NCBI GenBank assembly: GCA_003138515.1
Contig: PLGG01000033.1
Coordinates: 1 to 64,000 of the forward strand
DNA from: Acidobacteriaceae bacterium
Lineage (GTDB): Bacteria; Acidobacteriota; Terriglobia; Terriglobales; Acidobacteriaceae
Reading direction: 5' to 3'
DNA: 64,000 nucleotides
In this document: piece after piece, positions 1 to 10,624 of the stretch
How the letters are laid out: every line of letters begins with the position of its first letter
Position numbering within the stretch: the stretch's first letter is position 1
Position numbers and translations under genes: made by a program
Notes under the pieces: generated by a model
Database searches by the model: none
What the model was told of the DNA's origin: nothing
What the model saw: the letters and a program-made list of their open reading frames with translations, nothing else

Positions 1-156
1 TTGAAAGGTCACACCTAGTCCCTTTTTCTTGCGAGCTAGAGTCTTGCCTGCCTTCCTCGCCATCCGTCTTGAAGGACGCTCACACACCTTATGCAGCATA
101 AAGCCCCCATGTACTGCTCTCAGTCTGAGCGAAGAAAAGGCAAACGTCAAGCGCGA

Positions 157-1203
157 TTATTCCTGGCTCTCTGAATCATCGCCTGCAAGCCCGCGGACTT
201 TTCGCGCCGCTGCCATCCACTTATACCAGTCTGGCTGCGCTTCGTATGCTCCGGTCAACCGCTTCAGCCTCAAGTCAAAATCTGCCCTCTCTTGTTGAAG
301 TTCGGCGACGTCGCGGAGAAGATCCAGAGACTTCTCTTTGTCACCGTAGATTCTCTTTAGCAGCCGTTGAGCAGAAGCTTGTACATCGGCCGCAAGCTTC
401 TGGATTTCAAAAGTCTCTGGAACCAAAGTAGGCGGAGTACAGGGCAGATGCACAACTGGCCTTGCTCCCGCGATCAGTGCCCATGACTCGGATGGAGTCG
501 CAGTCCTTTTTAGGTTGAAGAATTCCCATGCCAACAAATCTGCCATCTGAAGCGCAGCTAATTGCCTGTCGTCCCCCGGCTGACACTTGCCAGCATTTGC
601 CATGTTCTCTATGACTCCGCTTTGCCTCATCTCGTAATAAGTGTCGATGCAGGCGCGAAGCTCATTGCGCTTGTCGAAGACGAAATCAACCGTATACTCA
701 ACCTTCAGTTTCCTCATCCACTGCAAGACACCGGAGGTCGCGGTCAGAAATCCCCAATCATAGGGCCGAGCGCCCATCATTCCCTTGGTTGCTTTTGTGT
801 CTCTATTAAGAAACCAAGAATATGGCACGCTGACAGTGAATCCTTGCAATCGAAACTGCGCGATCACCTGAGCCAAACTCTTGATCTTTTCGTCCGCCGC
901 AATCCGCGAAAACTTCCAGAACTGTTCCTCCAGTGCATTCGCTTGCTTATGGCTGAAATAATCGATAGACGGGGATTCGTGGAGACACCCATCCCATGCG
1001 TCTGAAGCACGCCGCCATTCCTCAAGATGGCCGAGAAATCCGCCGAAAATCATCGCCTCGTCCTCATGGGGATTGAGCGCGGATTCATCGAAGAACGCAG
1101 AGAAGATCATCAACTGCCTTTTTGTCTCGAAGTCGCTTAGGCGTCCTGCAAAGATGCAGGATGACATAGGAGACTTTCGGTCGATGTTGGGAAGTATGGT
1201 CAA
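157..1203 (-). CDS. DUF3800-like protein
   Basis: N-terminal FFDESA motif and FGGF, plus C-terminal 'LAALQMADLLAWE' typical of DUF3800; the true start may be the internal Met near 1110. Confidence 0.65.
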   Translation of the reverse strand: MTILPNIDRKSPMSSCIFAGRLSDFETKRQLMIFSAFFDESALNPHEDEAMIFGGFLGHLEEWRRASDAWDGCLHESPSIDYFSHKQANALEEQFWKFSRIAADEKIKSLAQVIAQFRLQGFTVSVPYSWFLNRDTKATKGMMGARPYDWGFLTATSGVLQWMRKLKVEYTVDFVFDKRNELRACIDTYYEMRQSGVIENMANAGKCQPGDDRQLAALQMADLLAWEFFNLKRTATPSESWALIAGARPVVHLPCTPPTLVPETFEIQKLAADVQASAQRLLKRIYGDKEKSLDLLRDVAELQQERADFDLRLKRLTGAYEAQPDWYKWMAAARKVRGLAGDDSESQE

Positions 1204-1710
1204 CCTTAATCATAGCCCGTGAATTATCACATAGGTTTCAGGAATTGAGGCGGCAGGCACACCACTCCCCTTTGCGCGGTTCCCGGCAGAGTGACACTAA
1301 TTATCAGTCAAATATCGCTAAGTGGTGTGCCAAGATTGTTGCCAAATCATCGCGCTGCGGCCAAGTCTTTGGGTTTCGGAGCAGGTTTTTCCGGGCTTCT
1401 GACAGAGACGTTTGTCGAGTCAGTTGTGCTTTTTCAGAGGTCGTGTCAAGGAATAGCCAAATCTTAGGAGAATTTGTCGACGCGCTTGCGCGAATGGGCA
1501 AGCGGTGTTCGATTGAGGCTGCCGGTTTGACGCTCCGAATTGAGGGCACCTATAATCCCCTTTAGTTCCCGGCGATGACCCCGTGCGCAGGTGTTGTGAG
1601 CAGGAATTATGCCGGACGGGCCAGGATCGCATGGCACGAAATACTTTGGCCCGAAACCACCGCGCCGATGGGACCGGCACGAGGGAACTCTGAAGGAGTA
1701 CTTGAATCGC

Positions 1711-2382
1711 ATGAAGCATCTGCCCATATCCGTTCTTATGTTCGCTGTCGCGTCGATCATTCCAGCCGCCAGCCAAACGCCCGCCGCACCGGCTGCGCAA
1801 AAGCCCAGCGCAGGTCAATCCGCAGGCCCTGGGGCCGCCGGCCCAGCCAAGGTGGCGGTGATTGCCTTTCAGGCAGCGGTGATGAAGACCAACGAGTTCC
1901 AGCGCAACTTTGCCGATCTACAGAAGAAGTACGACCCGAGGCGCCAGCAACTGAAGACGCTGAGCGACGGGATCGACACGCTGACGAAGCAGTTGCAGGA
2001 TCAGAGTGCGCAGATGAGCGAAGACGTTCGCATCAGCAAGACCCGCGCGGTCGACGACAAGAAGAAGCAGTTGGACCGCGAGACCCAGGATGCGCAGACC
2101 GACTTTCAGAGCGACATGCAGCAGGTGCTTAGCGGAGTGGCGCAAAAGGTGGGCGCGTTGATGACGGACTACGCGGGGAAACACGGCTACACGCTGGTGC
2201 TGGACGCGGGCGACCAGCAGAACGCGACGGTGCTGTATGCAGTGCCATCCACCGACATCACGCAGGTGATCATCGACGCGTACAACGAGAAGTCGGGAGT
2301 TCCGGCGCCTCCGGCGCAGGGAAATGCAGGGGGCCAGCCTGCCGTGGATGCGCCCCAGCCACAGCCGGCGCCGGCGCATTGA
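1711..2382 (+). CDS. OmpH/Skp-family periplasmic protein (paralog 1)
   Basis: Signal peptide MKHLPISVLMFAVASIIPAASQ, then a Skp-like coiled coil (DLQKKYDPRRQQLKTLSDGIDTLTKQLQ) and IDAYNEKSG; start refined within ORF 1609..2382. Confidence 0.8.
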   Translation: MKHLPISVLMFAVASIIPAASQTPAAPAAQKPSAGQSAGPGAAGPAKVAVIAFQAAVMKTNEFQRNFADLQKKYDPRRQQLKTLSDGIDTLTKQLQDQSAQMSEDVRISKTRAVDDKKKQLDRETQDAQTDFQSDMQQVLSGVAQKVGALMTDYAGKHGYTLVLDAGDQQNATVLYAVPSTDITQVIIDAYNEKSGVPAPPAQGNAGGQPAVDAPQPQPAPAH

Positions 2383-2624
2383 TACTGAGTTGGATTCGAG
2401 GGCGGCGTTCCGCTGTCCTCGGCCAGCCGTTCAGTTCCAGCCTGCCTCTGTATGTACAATCCCCTTAGTTTCTGCTGACGGCTCCGTTCGCGTCCTTTTC
2501 AGCCCATGCGCCGGCCGGCGCAAGGCTCACGTGAAAAGGCTATGAGGTTGGTCAGGCGAGATCGGCGTTTCTTTGCGTTTCGCTGAGGGACCGGCCAGGA
2601 GATCCGAAGGAGATTTTGACTCAT

Positions 2625-3959
2625 ATGAAGCGTTCTCTAGCAGCTTTTCTCCTGCTGGCCTCGGGCTTGGTCCTGAGCGCCGTTGCTCAATCGCCGGCCG
2701 CACCGTCCTCGACGCCGTCCACAGGACAGTCCGGAAGAATTCACGGACATGTCGATGGTCCGGCCGGAGCGACAGGAACGGTCTTTCTGTCCGGCCCCGA
2801 GGAACACTCCTTCCCGATTTCCGCGTCAGGCGACTATTCGGGGGAGGCCGCCCCGGGCAGCTACTCGCTCGTCGTCCAGGAGTTAGATCGGTCGGCGGGG
2901 TACCCGCAACTCACCAAGTTCAATACGAGTGTGGACATTCTTCCTGGTAAAGATCTGCAACTGGACTTTGACCGCTCCGGAAACCCCCATGCGCAGATGG
3001 AGGAAATTACGACGCAGGATTCCGGGGGTGCAACGTCCCCAACCTCGGCATCAACTCGCGTTCAAGGGAGTGCGCCCGCAAGGTCCGAGACGGTTCCTGC
3101 CATTTCCTTCCAGCAGGCTGTCTTCCAGACCGATGAGGGCAAACGGCTTTTTTCTGATTTGCAAAAGAAGTACGAACCCAAGCGAGCGCAACTAAAGGCC
3201 CTGAACGATGAAGTCCAGGCCATGACCAAGCAGTTGCAGGCCGATAGCGCCAAGTTGAGCGACGCCGAACGCTCCGCCCGTGCCGGGTCGATCGACGAGA
3301 AAAAGAAGACACTGGACAGGGAACGCGCGGAAGCCCAGGACGAATTCCAAAAGGAGATGCAGGCCCTCTACGAGCCCCTGGCCTCCAGGTTCTACAAATT
3401 CGTGGTTTCCTATGCGAAGCAGCAAGGAATGCCGCTTGTCTTCGATGCCGAGCAGAACAATTTGGCTGTGATCTACAAGGCCGATTCGACCTCGCTGACC
3501 GACATCACCAAAACTGTCGTCGCGGGCTTCAATCTCAATCCGGGCGGCACATCCACTCCGCAGGCAGCGGCTAGTCCGGCGCCTTCCGGTCCCGATGCCT
3601 CAACGACGCCGTCGTCCCTGGTGACGAGCTATCTGGCCGCCGCAGCCACATTGAACCCTTCGGCGACGAGGCCATTCCTGTCGACGGATTGCCACATGGA
3701 CATCTTCACCGAATTCAAGGCATACGACGGCTCGGGCTGGAAGTACTCCGCTTCCGACTCCTCAGTATTAAGCGAGAAAGTCGACGCGCCGGCGGGCAAA
3801 GCCACTGTTTCGGCTGGCATTGTGTACAAAGGCGGGGACCCTCCGACATTTATGCGCAAGACAGAGACGTTTTACCTGGTGATGGAAAACGGGATTTGGA
3901 AGATAGCGAGAATGGACCCCGCGCCCGAAACGGCTAGTCCGGGAGTCATGCCTCTCTAG
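2625..3959 (+). CDS. OmpH/Skp-family protein with extra N- and C-terminal domains (paralog 2)
   Basis: Signal peptide MKRSLAAFLLLASGLVLSAVAQ; N-terminal carboxypeptidase-regulatory-like beta segment; central Skp-like DLQKKYEPKRAQLKALNDEVQAMTKQLQ; C-terminal ~110-aa extension. Confidence 0.75.
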   Translation: MKRSLAAFLLLASGLVLSAVAQSPAAPSSTPSTGQSGRIHGHVDGPAGATGTVFLSGPEEHSFPISASGDYSGEAAPGSYSLVVQELDRSAGYPQLTKFNTSVDILPGKDLQLDFDRSGNPHAQMEEITTQDSGGATSPTSASTRVQGSAPARSETVPAISFQQAVFQTDEGKRLFSDLQKKYEPKRAQLKALNDEVQAMTKQLQADSAKLSDAERSARAGSIDEKKKTLDRERAEAQDEFQKEMQALYEPLASRFYKFVVSYAKQQGMPLVFDAEQNNLAVIYKADSTSLTDITKTVVAGFNLNPGGTSTPQAAASPAPSGPDASTTPSSLVTSYLAAAATLNPSATRPFLSTDCHMDIFTEFKAYDGSGWKYSASDSSVLSEKVDAPAGKATVSAGIVYKGGDPPTFMRKTETFYLVMENGIWKIARMDPAPETASPGVMPL

Positions 3960-4239
3960 CGCCCATGCCGTTATAGACACTCGAGGCGTCGATCGGATGG
4001 GGAGGGGACACTCTGACCCGCTTCGGCCGGCCCCACGGCTGAGTGTTGACTAGCCACCCGTCCCTGTATAATCCGTTTAGTCCCTGCTGACGTCTCCATC
4101 CGCGTTTTTTTCAACCCTTGCGCCGGCCCGGCGCGGAGTTCCCGTGGAAAAGCCGTGAGGTTAGTCAGAAGAGTCAGGCACGGTTTTGCGTCTAAGTGAA
4201 GTGCCGGCCCCAGGAATTCCGAAGGAGTATTCGACCGAG

Positions 4240-4932
4240 ATGAAACGTTCGCTAGCACTTATTCTCTTGATGGCTTCAGGCCTGGTCCTGAGCGCCGCAG
4301 CACAAACGCCGGCCGTAACGGCTCCGCCAGCCGCCGCTCAAGTCGCTGTTCCGGCCGCTGCTCCAGCAGGCCCTGCCAGGATCGCGGTCATCGCATGGGA
4401 GCTTGCGGTGGCGCAAACCAACGAGGGGCAGCGCGACTTTGCCGATTTACAGAAGAAGTACGCGCCCAAAGAGGCTACCCTCAAGACCCTCAACGACGAG
4501 GTCGAAACCCTGACCAAGCAGTTGCAGGATCAGGGGGCCACGCTCAGCGAGGTGGAGCGCGCCAACCGCAGCAAGGCCATCGACGACAAGAAAAAGCAAC
4601 TGGACCGCGAGACTGAGGATCTGCGCAACGACGGCCAACAGGATATGCAGGACCTGTTCAGCGGCCTCCAGGCGAAGGTTTACGACGTGATGCAGTCCTA
4701 TGCCGAGCAGCAGGGGTTCACGCTGATTCTGGACATTTCGCAACAGCAATCGCCCGTGCTGTTTGCCAGCGCGACGACCAACATTACCAAGCAGGTGATC
4801 GACGCGTACAACGTGAAATCGGGCGTACCGGCTCCGCCGGCGCAGCCCGCGGCCGCTGCTCCGCAGGCACCGAAGCCGAGAGCGGTGACGCCGCCAACGC
4901 ATGCTCCGTCCTCAGCGCCATCCACCCACTGA
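4240..4932 (+). CDS. OmpH/Skp-family periplasmic protein (paralog 3)
   Basis: Signal peptide MKRSLALILLMASGLVLSAAAQ near-identical to paralog 2; DLQKKYAPKEATLKTLNDEVETLTKQLQ. Confidence 0.8.
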   Translation: MKRSLALILLMASGLVLSAAAQTPAVTAPPAAAQVAVPAAAPAGPARIAVIAWELAVAQTNEGQRDFADLQKKYAPKEATLKTLNDEVETLTKQLQDQGATLSEVERANRSKAIDDKKKQLDRETEDLRNDGQQDMQDLFSGLQAKVYDVMQSYAEQQGFTLILDISQQQSPVLFASATTNITKQVIDAYNVKSGVPAPPAQPAAAAPQAPKPRAVTPPTHAPSSAPSTH

Positions 4933-4956
4933 GGAGCAGCAGCAAATATCCTGAAA

Positions 4957-4990
4957 TCGAAGGCCCCGGCGATCGGGGCCTTTGCTTTGC
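4957..4990 (+). terminator. Rho-independent terminator after the OmpH array
   Basis: GC-rich inverted repeat aggccccg/cggggcct followed by a T-rich stretch. Confidence 0.6.
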
Positions 4991-5264
4991 CTGCGCGGGA
5001 CTGTTGCTGTGGAAAATTTTGTGGATATTTCCCCTAAACCCCCCAAAAATAGCCGTAATTTCCCTCTTGTCAGCCCGAATCGGAATCTGATACATGGTCT
5101 AACCCTTTGCTTTTGAATGGGAGTTTGCGGACAAGCTTTGCTCGGCGCAGTTAACCGCCGTAAACATCGGCGGATAGGCAGTTCGGTCCGCTTTCCACAG
5201 TTGGTCATAAATTTCCCGTGACAAAAATCACAGACGGCCGCGAGTTTGGCATCACTTTTGCACG

Positions 5265-7076
5265 TCAATTCTGGTTTTCTTCGCCGACACGTAAGACGGC
5301 CAGGAAAGCCTCCTGCGGAATGTCGACCTTGCCGATCCGCTTCATGCGCTTCTTGCCCTCTTTTTGCTTCTCCAGAAGTTTGCGTTTGCGGGTGATGTCG
5401 CCGCCGTAGCACTTGGCCAGGACGTTCTTGCGCAGGGGGCTCACGGTCTCCCGGGAGATGACTTTGGCCCCGATCGCCGCCTGGATGGCCACTTCAAATT
5501 GCTGCCGGGGGATCAGCTCTCGCATCTTGGAGACCAAGGCCCGCCCGCGCTCGTAAGCATGATCGTGGTGCACGATGATGGAGAGCGCATCGACCGGTTC
5601 ACCAGCGATGAGGATGTCGAGCTTGACCATGGGCGACTCCCACTCGCCGGCGAGTTGGTAGTCGAGCGAAGCGTACCCGCGCGAGATGGACTTGAGCCGG
5701 TCATAGAAATCGAGCACGATCTCGTTCAGGGGAAGTTCGTAGGTGAGCATGACGCGGGTGGGCGTGACGTACTCAAAGTTGAGTTGCTTGCCGCGCTTTT
5801 CCTCGACGAGCTTGAAGATTCCGCCGACGTATTCTTCGTTGGTGAGGATTTTGGCCGTGATGATCGGTTCGCGGATGCTGGCGATCGATTGCGGCTCGGG
5901 CCAGCGGGAGGGGTTGTCGACGTCGATCTCTTTTCCGTCGGTGAGGGTGATGTGGTAGCGGACGCCCGGCGCGGTGGTGATCAGGTCGAGCTCGTATTCG
6001 CGCTCGAGGCGCTCCTGGATAATCTCCATGTGAAGCAGGCCGAGGAAGCCGCAGCGAAAGCCGAAGCCGAGGGCGACGGAGCTTTCCGGCTCGAAGAAGA
6101 AGGACGAGTCGTTGAGGCGCAGCTTCTCCAGAGCGTCGCGGAGCAGCGTGTGCTCGTGCGCGTCCACCGTGTAAAGGCCGGAGAAGACCATGGGTTTGAT
6201 GTCTTCAAAGCCGGGCAGCGCATGCGCGGCCGGATGAGCGTCGTCGGTGACGGTGTCGCCGATCCTGGTGTCGCCGACGTTCTTGATGGTGGCCGCGAAG
6301 AAACCGACTTCTCCGGCAATCAGCTCGGCGATTTCGACGGGCTTGGGGCAAAGCACGCCCATGGATTCGATCTCGAAGGATTTCGAGTTATACATCATGC
6401 GGATGCGCTGGCCTTTGCGCAGGGTTCCCTGCATGACGCGCACCAGCACGATGACCCCGCGGTAGGCATCGAACCACGAGTCGAAGATGAGGGCCTGCAG
6501 CGGCGCATCGGGATCGCCCGTTGGGGGAGGAAGGCGGTGGACGATGGCTTCGAGAACCTCGTCGACTCCCTGACCGGTCTTGGCGCTGACGGGGATGGCG
6601 TCGGTCGCATCCAAACCGACTGCCTTTTCGATGGCCTCCTGCGTGGCCAGAACGTCGGCGGAGGGCAGATCGATCTTGTTGATGACGGGAATGATGTCGA
6701 GGCCGTGATGGATGGCGAGGTAGGCGTTGGCGAGCGTTTGAGCTTCAACGCCCTGGCTCGCGTCGACGACGAGGAGGGCGCCTTCGCACGAGGCCAGCGA
6801 GCGCGAGACCTCGTAGCTGAAGTCGACGTGGCCGGGCGTGTCGATGAGGTTGAGCTGGTAGGTTTGGCCGTCGCGCGCCTTGTACATCATGCGCACGGCG
6901 TGAGCTTTGATGGTGATGCCGCGCTCCCGCTCGAGGTCCATATCGTCGAGGATCTGGGCCTGCATCTCGCGCGCGGTCACTGAGCCGGTGAGCTCCAGCA
7001 GCCGGTCGCTGAGGGTCGACTTGCCGTGGTCGATGTGCGCGATGATGGCGAAATTACGAAGAAAACGGGCGTCCAT
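5265..7076 (-). CDS. lepA: Elongation factor 4 (LepA)
   Basis: [47 protein letters not shown], and the LepA-specific C-terminus ([25 protein letters not shown]). Confidence 0.98.
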   Translation of the reverse strand: MDARFLRNFAIIAHIDHGKSTLSDRLLELTGSVTAREMQAQILDDMDLERERGITIKAHAVRMMYKARDGQTYQLNLIDTPGHVDFSYEVSRSLASCEGALLVVDASQGVEAQTLANAYLAIHHGLDIIPVINKIDLPSADVLATQEAIEKAVGLDATDAIPVSAKTGQGVDEVLEAIVHRLPPPTGDPDAPLQALIFDSWFDAYRGVIVLVRVMQGTLRKGQRIRMMYNSKSFEIESMGVLCPKPVEIAELIAGEVGFFAATIKNVGDTRIGDTVTDDAHPAAHALPGFEDIKPMVFSGLYTVDAHEHTLLRDALEKLRLNDSSFFFEPESSVALGFGFRCGFLGLLHMEIIQERLEREYELDLITTAPGVRYHITLTDGKEIDVDNPSRWPEPQSIASIREPIITAKILTNEEYVGGIFKLVEEKRGKQLNFEYVTPTRVMLTYELPLNEIVLDFYDRLKSISRGYASLDYQLAGEWESPMVKLDILIAGEPVDALSIIVHHDHAYERGRALVSKMRELIPRQQFEVAIQAAIGAKVISRETVSPLRKNVLAKCYGGDITRKRKLLEKQKEGKKRMKRIGKVDIPQEAFLAVLRVGEENQN

Positions 7077-7240
7077 GGGAGGGCTTTCGGAGGGTTGGCT
7101 TTAGGAATACGATGCGCAATTTGCGGCGATCGGGCGAGGACTCGTCCTCCATGGCATAGCTTATCATCGGCATAGTGCTCGCTGCGGTCTCACAGTCGCG
7201 CGGTTTAATGCGTCCTTTCGTGCATATGCATTGGAGTCGA

Positions 7241-9178
7241 ATGCCGGCGTCGCGGCTGATGGTGGGAGTTGCGGGACTGGCCCTGTTGCTGGCCGGGTGC
7301 ACACCGACGGACCCTGCAGGAGCCACCGCCGCGCAGTCAAAGCAAGCGACTGCGCCCGCATTGCCGGCAATTGCTCAGGCTCAGGCAGCAGGGCAGGTCC
7401 AACTGGCTCCGCCGCCCCCGCCGACAGCCCAGGAGCAGCGAGTTCGCGCGATCATCGCCCAGGTTGAAGCCGCCTATGCCCGCGGCACCGCGGACTACCA
7501 GAAGGGAATGCTCGCCGAAGCCAAGGTCGAATTCGATCGTGCTGTGGATCTGATGCTGGCGAGTGGAATCGACATCAGGGCCACCCCACAGTTGCAGGAC
7601 GAGTTCGACAAGATTGTGGATCAGGTGAACGCGCTGGAGATGGAGGCGCTGAAACAGGGCAACGGCTTTGTGCCTAAAGAAGAGATCACGCCTTCAGAGG
7701 CAGCAAGCGACATTACATTCGCTTCCGATCCCAACCTGGTTGCCAAGGCCACCGCCGACCTGGCGACCACCAAGTCAGACCTGCCGCTGATGGTGAACGA
7801 CTATGTGGCCACGTACATCAACTTCTTCGCCAACACGCAAAAGGGCCACAACACACTGCTGCATTCGTTCGAGCGCAGCGGCCACTACAAGACGATGATC
7901 CAGCGGATTCTGGCCGACGAGGGCGTGCCGCAGGATCTGATCTACCTTGCGGTTGCCGAGTCGGGCTTCCAGCCGCAGGCGGTCAATCGCCGCTCCCGCG
8001 CCGGCGGCATGTGGCAGTTCATGCCCGGCCCATATTACGGCTTGACCCGCAATGCCTATGTTGACGAGCGCTTCGATCCCGAGAAGTCCACGCGAGCCTA
8101 CGCACGCTATATGAAGTTTCTCTACGACCAGCTTGGCGACTGGTATCTTGCAATGGCCGCCTACGACCATGGCGCCGGCAATATCCAGCACGAAGTCGCC
8201 AAGACGGGGTACGCCGACTTCTGGGAACTTTACAAGCGCAACGAGTTGCCGCGCGAGACCGCCAATTATGTTCCCGAGATTCTGGCGGCTATTATCATCG
8301 CCAACCACCCCGTTCAGTACGGCTTCGACGACGTGACTGTCGATCCCCCGATTCTTACGGACACGGTTACCGTCAACTATTCGATCGATCTGCGCCTGGT
8401 TTCGGACCTGGTGGGCGCGCCGGTAGATGAGGTGGAGGCCCTGAATCCCAGCCTGCTGCGCATGGTGACCCCGCCCGATGCGCCCTTTGACCTGCACCTG
8501 CCCGCCGGCACGGCCACGCTTTTTGACCAGCGCGTGGCCCTGATTCCGGAAGCGCGGCGCAATTCGTGGCGATACCACCCGGTTGTCGCGGGTGACACGC
8601 TGGCCTCAGTGGCAGAGGAATACCGGGTGCCTGAGGCCGAAGTTGCGTCTGCCAATCAGCTCAGCAAAGGCGACAGCATTGCAGGCGTCGAGGCCCTCGT
8701 TGTGCCGGTGCCGCCGGCAGCGGAGCTCTCGGCGCGCACCCGGCTCTACACCGTGCGCCGGGGCGATACGCTGGTCACGATCGCGGACCGATTCGGGGTC
8801 TCATTGAGCCAATTGCGGAGCTGGAACGGGATTCCGTCCGGCGTTCGGGTGGCAGCGGGACGCCGCCTGCGCGTGGCTGAGCCGGCACCCGTAAGTACGC
8901 CTACCCGGCATCGGCGGAGGGCCTCAGACGGCGGGGCAAATACGGGGACGAGAATGGGGCAGGGGACGGGGCCGGGGACGAAATCAGAAATGGGGCCGGC
9001 GGCCCATCCGGGGGCTCCGACGGCCAAGCCGGGCGGTGCTGCTTCGTCGCATAAACCGGCCGGCAGGGCGCCCCAGAAGAGCGGTTCCGGCTCGGCGAAG
9101 ACCGGCTCCGGGGCGGGGAAGAGCACTGCACACAAGTCGACGCACGAGTCGGGCGGCCTGGCCAAGGCCTCGCAGTAG
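7241..9178 (+). CDS. Lytic transglycosylase lipoprotein with LysM domains (MltD-like)
   Basis: Lipobox LLLAGC; SLT motif AVAESGFQPQAVNRRSRAGGMWQFMP; LysM-like YTVRRGDTLVTIADRFGVSLSQLRSWN. Confidence 0.9.
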   Translation: MPASRLMVGVAGLALLLAGCTPTDPAGATAAQSKQATAPALPAIAQAQAAGQVQLAPPPPPTAQEQRVRAIIAQVEAAYARGTADYQKGMLAEAKVEFDRAVDLMLASGIDIRATPQLQDEFDKIVDQVNALEMEALKQGNGFVPKEEITPSEAASDITFASDPNLVAKATADLATTKSDLPLMVNDYVATYINFFANTQKGHNTLLHSFERSGHYKTMIQRILADEGVPQDLIYLAVAESGFQPQAVNRRSRAGGMWQFMPGPYYGLTRNAYVDERFDPEKSTRAYARYMKFLYDQLGDWYLAMAAYDHGAGNIQHEVAKTGYADFWELYKRNELPRETANYVPEILAAIIIANHPVQYGFDDVTVDPPILTDTVTVNYSIDLRLVSDLVGAPVDEVEALNPSLLRMVTPPDAPFDLHLPAGTATLFDQRVALIPEARRNSWRYHPVVAGDTLASVAEEYRVPEAEVASANQLSKGDSIAGVEALVVPVPPAAELSARTRLYTVRRGDTLVTIADRFGVSLSQLRSWNGIPSGVRVAAGRRLRVAEPAPVSTPTRHRRRASDGGANTGTRMGQGTGPGTKSEMGPAAHPGAPTAKPGGAASSHKPAGRAPQKSGSGSAKTGSGAGKSTAHKSTHESGGLAKASQ

Positions 9179-9333
9179 AAAAAATCCGCCGTAACCCCTG
9201 TTCCACCCTTGTGTTCTGCTTGTATTTGTGGGCAAGCTAAGGCTACAATCGCTTGCGCGAGCAAAACTGTTTTGCCTGCTCTGCGAATTGCGAAACACAA
9301 AATGATCAGCGGCAACCCGCTGGAGGCAATCGG

Positions 9334-9807
9334 ATGGATGAAGTGTTGAGGATGTACGCGATGAGTGACGGCGACCCCTTTGGGAAGCCGGGTGACCTGG
9401 ACCCCGGTCAGGTCGAAGCCTTTGCTGAAGAGGAAGATGAATTGGAAACCGCCGGCATCCTTACCTCCTCAGATGACGACGAAGTGATCGCCGAAGAGAC
9501 GGTGATCGCGATTGTTTCGAAGCCCGCAGCCCCGCCGAAACCCAAAAAGGCTGCGGCGAAGAAGGCCGCCAAGAAGGCTCCCGCCAAGAAGACGGCGCCG
9601 GCCAAGAAGGTAGCCAAGAAAGCCGCCAAGAAGGTAGCCAACAAAAAGGCCGCCAAGAAGGTGGCGAAGAAAAAGGCTCCGGCGAAGAAAGCCGCTAAGA
9701 AGGTAGCCAAGAAGGTGGCGAAGAAGAAGGCTCCGGCCAAGAAGGCGGCGAAGAAGGCCGCCAAGAAAGCCAAGAAGGCCGCAAAGAAGAAGAAGGGAAA
9801 GAAGTAA
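9334..9807 (+). CDS. Lys/Ala-rich histone H1-like protein with an AKKAAKK-repeat tail
   Basis: Acidic N-terminus followed by ~80 residues of PAKKAAKKV-type repeats; RBS ctggagg upstream of the refined ATG. Confidence 0.7.
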   Translation: MDEVLRMYAMSDGDPFGKPGDLDPGQVEAFAEEEDELETAGILTSSDDDEVIAEETVIAIVSKPAAPPKPKKAAAKKAAKKAPAKKTAPAKKVAKKAAKKVANKKAAKKVAKKKAPAKKAAKKVAKKVAKKKAPAKKAAKKAAKKAKKAAKKKKGKK

Positions 9808-9910
9808 CTTCGGTCGCCTGCTCCGGCGTTCGCGTTAGCGCCGGCCGCTTCGGCGGGCGGAAGTTTGTCCTACGAGAACGGCCACTTGCGACGGCTAGCG
9901 AGAGGAAAAT

Positions 9911-9950
9911 GCAAAGGCCCGGCAGCCTGTTATGGCCGGGCCTTTTTGCG
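9911..9950 (+). terminator. Rho-independent terminator
   Basis: aggcccggc...gccgggcct followed by tttttg. Confidence 0.65.
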
Positions 9951-9987
9951 TCTGCAGATTCCCGGCCGTTCGCGCGAATCAGGCTGC

Positions 9988-10425
9988 CTAAAGCTGCTTG
10001 AAGTGACCCTTTTGATGGCTTAGGTAATCCTCGATCAGGAAGCGGAGCGTGACGGGCGCGTCGTCGCCGACCACGCAACTTGACTCGAGTCGCTCTTCGG
10101 GAATCCGATCGACGGCGGCCATCAGGATCTCGTGTTCCGCCTGCCACCAGCGCAACAGCGTGTCCCACGGCTTGTCGCTGTATCCATGCGCGGCAACCCA
10201 CGCATCCTGCGCGTACCCAGGCCCGGCATACTGGCCGTCGATCGTAGCGCGGACAAGGCGCTGGCGGTTGTTGGCTGCTGAGTCCAGGAGATGGCCCACA
10301 ATCTGCTTGCGGGTCCATCCGCCTGCGCGCCAGGGAACCTCGGCAAGCGCGGGCGGAAGCGCAAGGAGCGCAGCGTGCAACTTCTCCAGCTCTGCCCGAA
10401 AATCTAGCGCTGTTTGCGTTGGCAT
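9988..10425 (-). CDS. DinB-family protein
   Basis: WRAGGWTRKQIVGHLLDSAANNRQRLVRA and C-terminal DYLSHQKGHFKQL. Confidence 0.75.
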   Translation of the reverse strand: MPTQTALDFRAELEKLHAALLALPPALAEVPWRAGGWTRKQIVGHLLDSAANNRQRLVRATIDGQYAGPGYAQDAWVAAHGYSDKPWDTLLRWWQAEHEILMAAVDRIPEERLESSCVVGDDAPVTLRFLIEDYLSHQKGHFKQL

Positions 10426-10624
10426 AGTGGTGTTCTTTCCCCGTTCCGGAACGTACCGGAGGCGGCGGATGGTGGAGGATCGAGAGCATTTTCGGAATAC
10501 ACGCAGACTTCTTGAGTACATTGATTGGTGGCTTTTTCTTTAGGAAAAAGCCACTTGGCTGTGTGCCTTCGGTCTACTGCAATTGCAGAAAATGCTAAAC
10601 GAGGCGATCGGGCGGAACCACTGC

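Noticed and set aside
1420-1818. ORFs between the DUF3800 and OmpH genes (1304..1549, 1420..1818, 1464..1760)
   Set aside because: Overlap the promoter/leader of paralog 1, Arg/Ser-rich, no family features.
5364-6983. 539-aa plus-strand ORF antisense to lepA
   Set aside because: High GC third-position bias keeps the antisense frame open; lepA is clear on the minus strand and the antisense product has no recognisable domain.
10528-10556. Hairpin gtggctttttctttaggaaaaagccac between peroxiredoxin and DinB genes
   Set aside because: Perfect stem, but A/T-rich and not followed by a T-run on the strand of the genes; not confidently a terminator.
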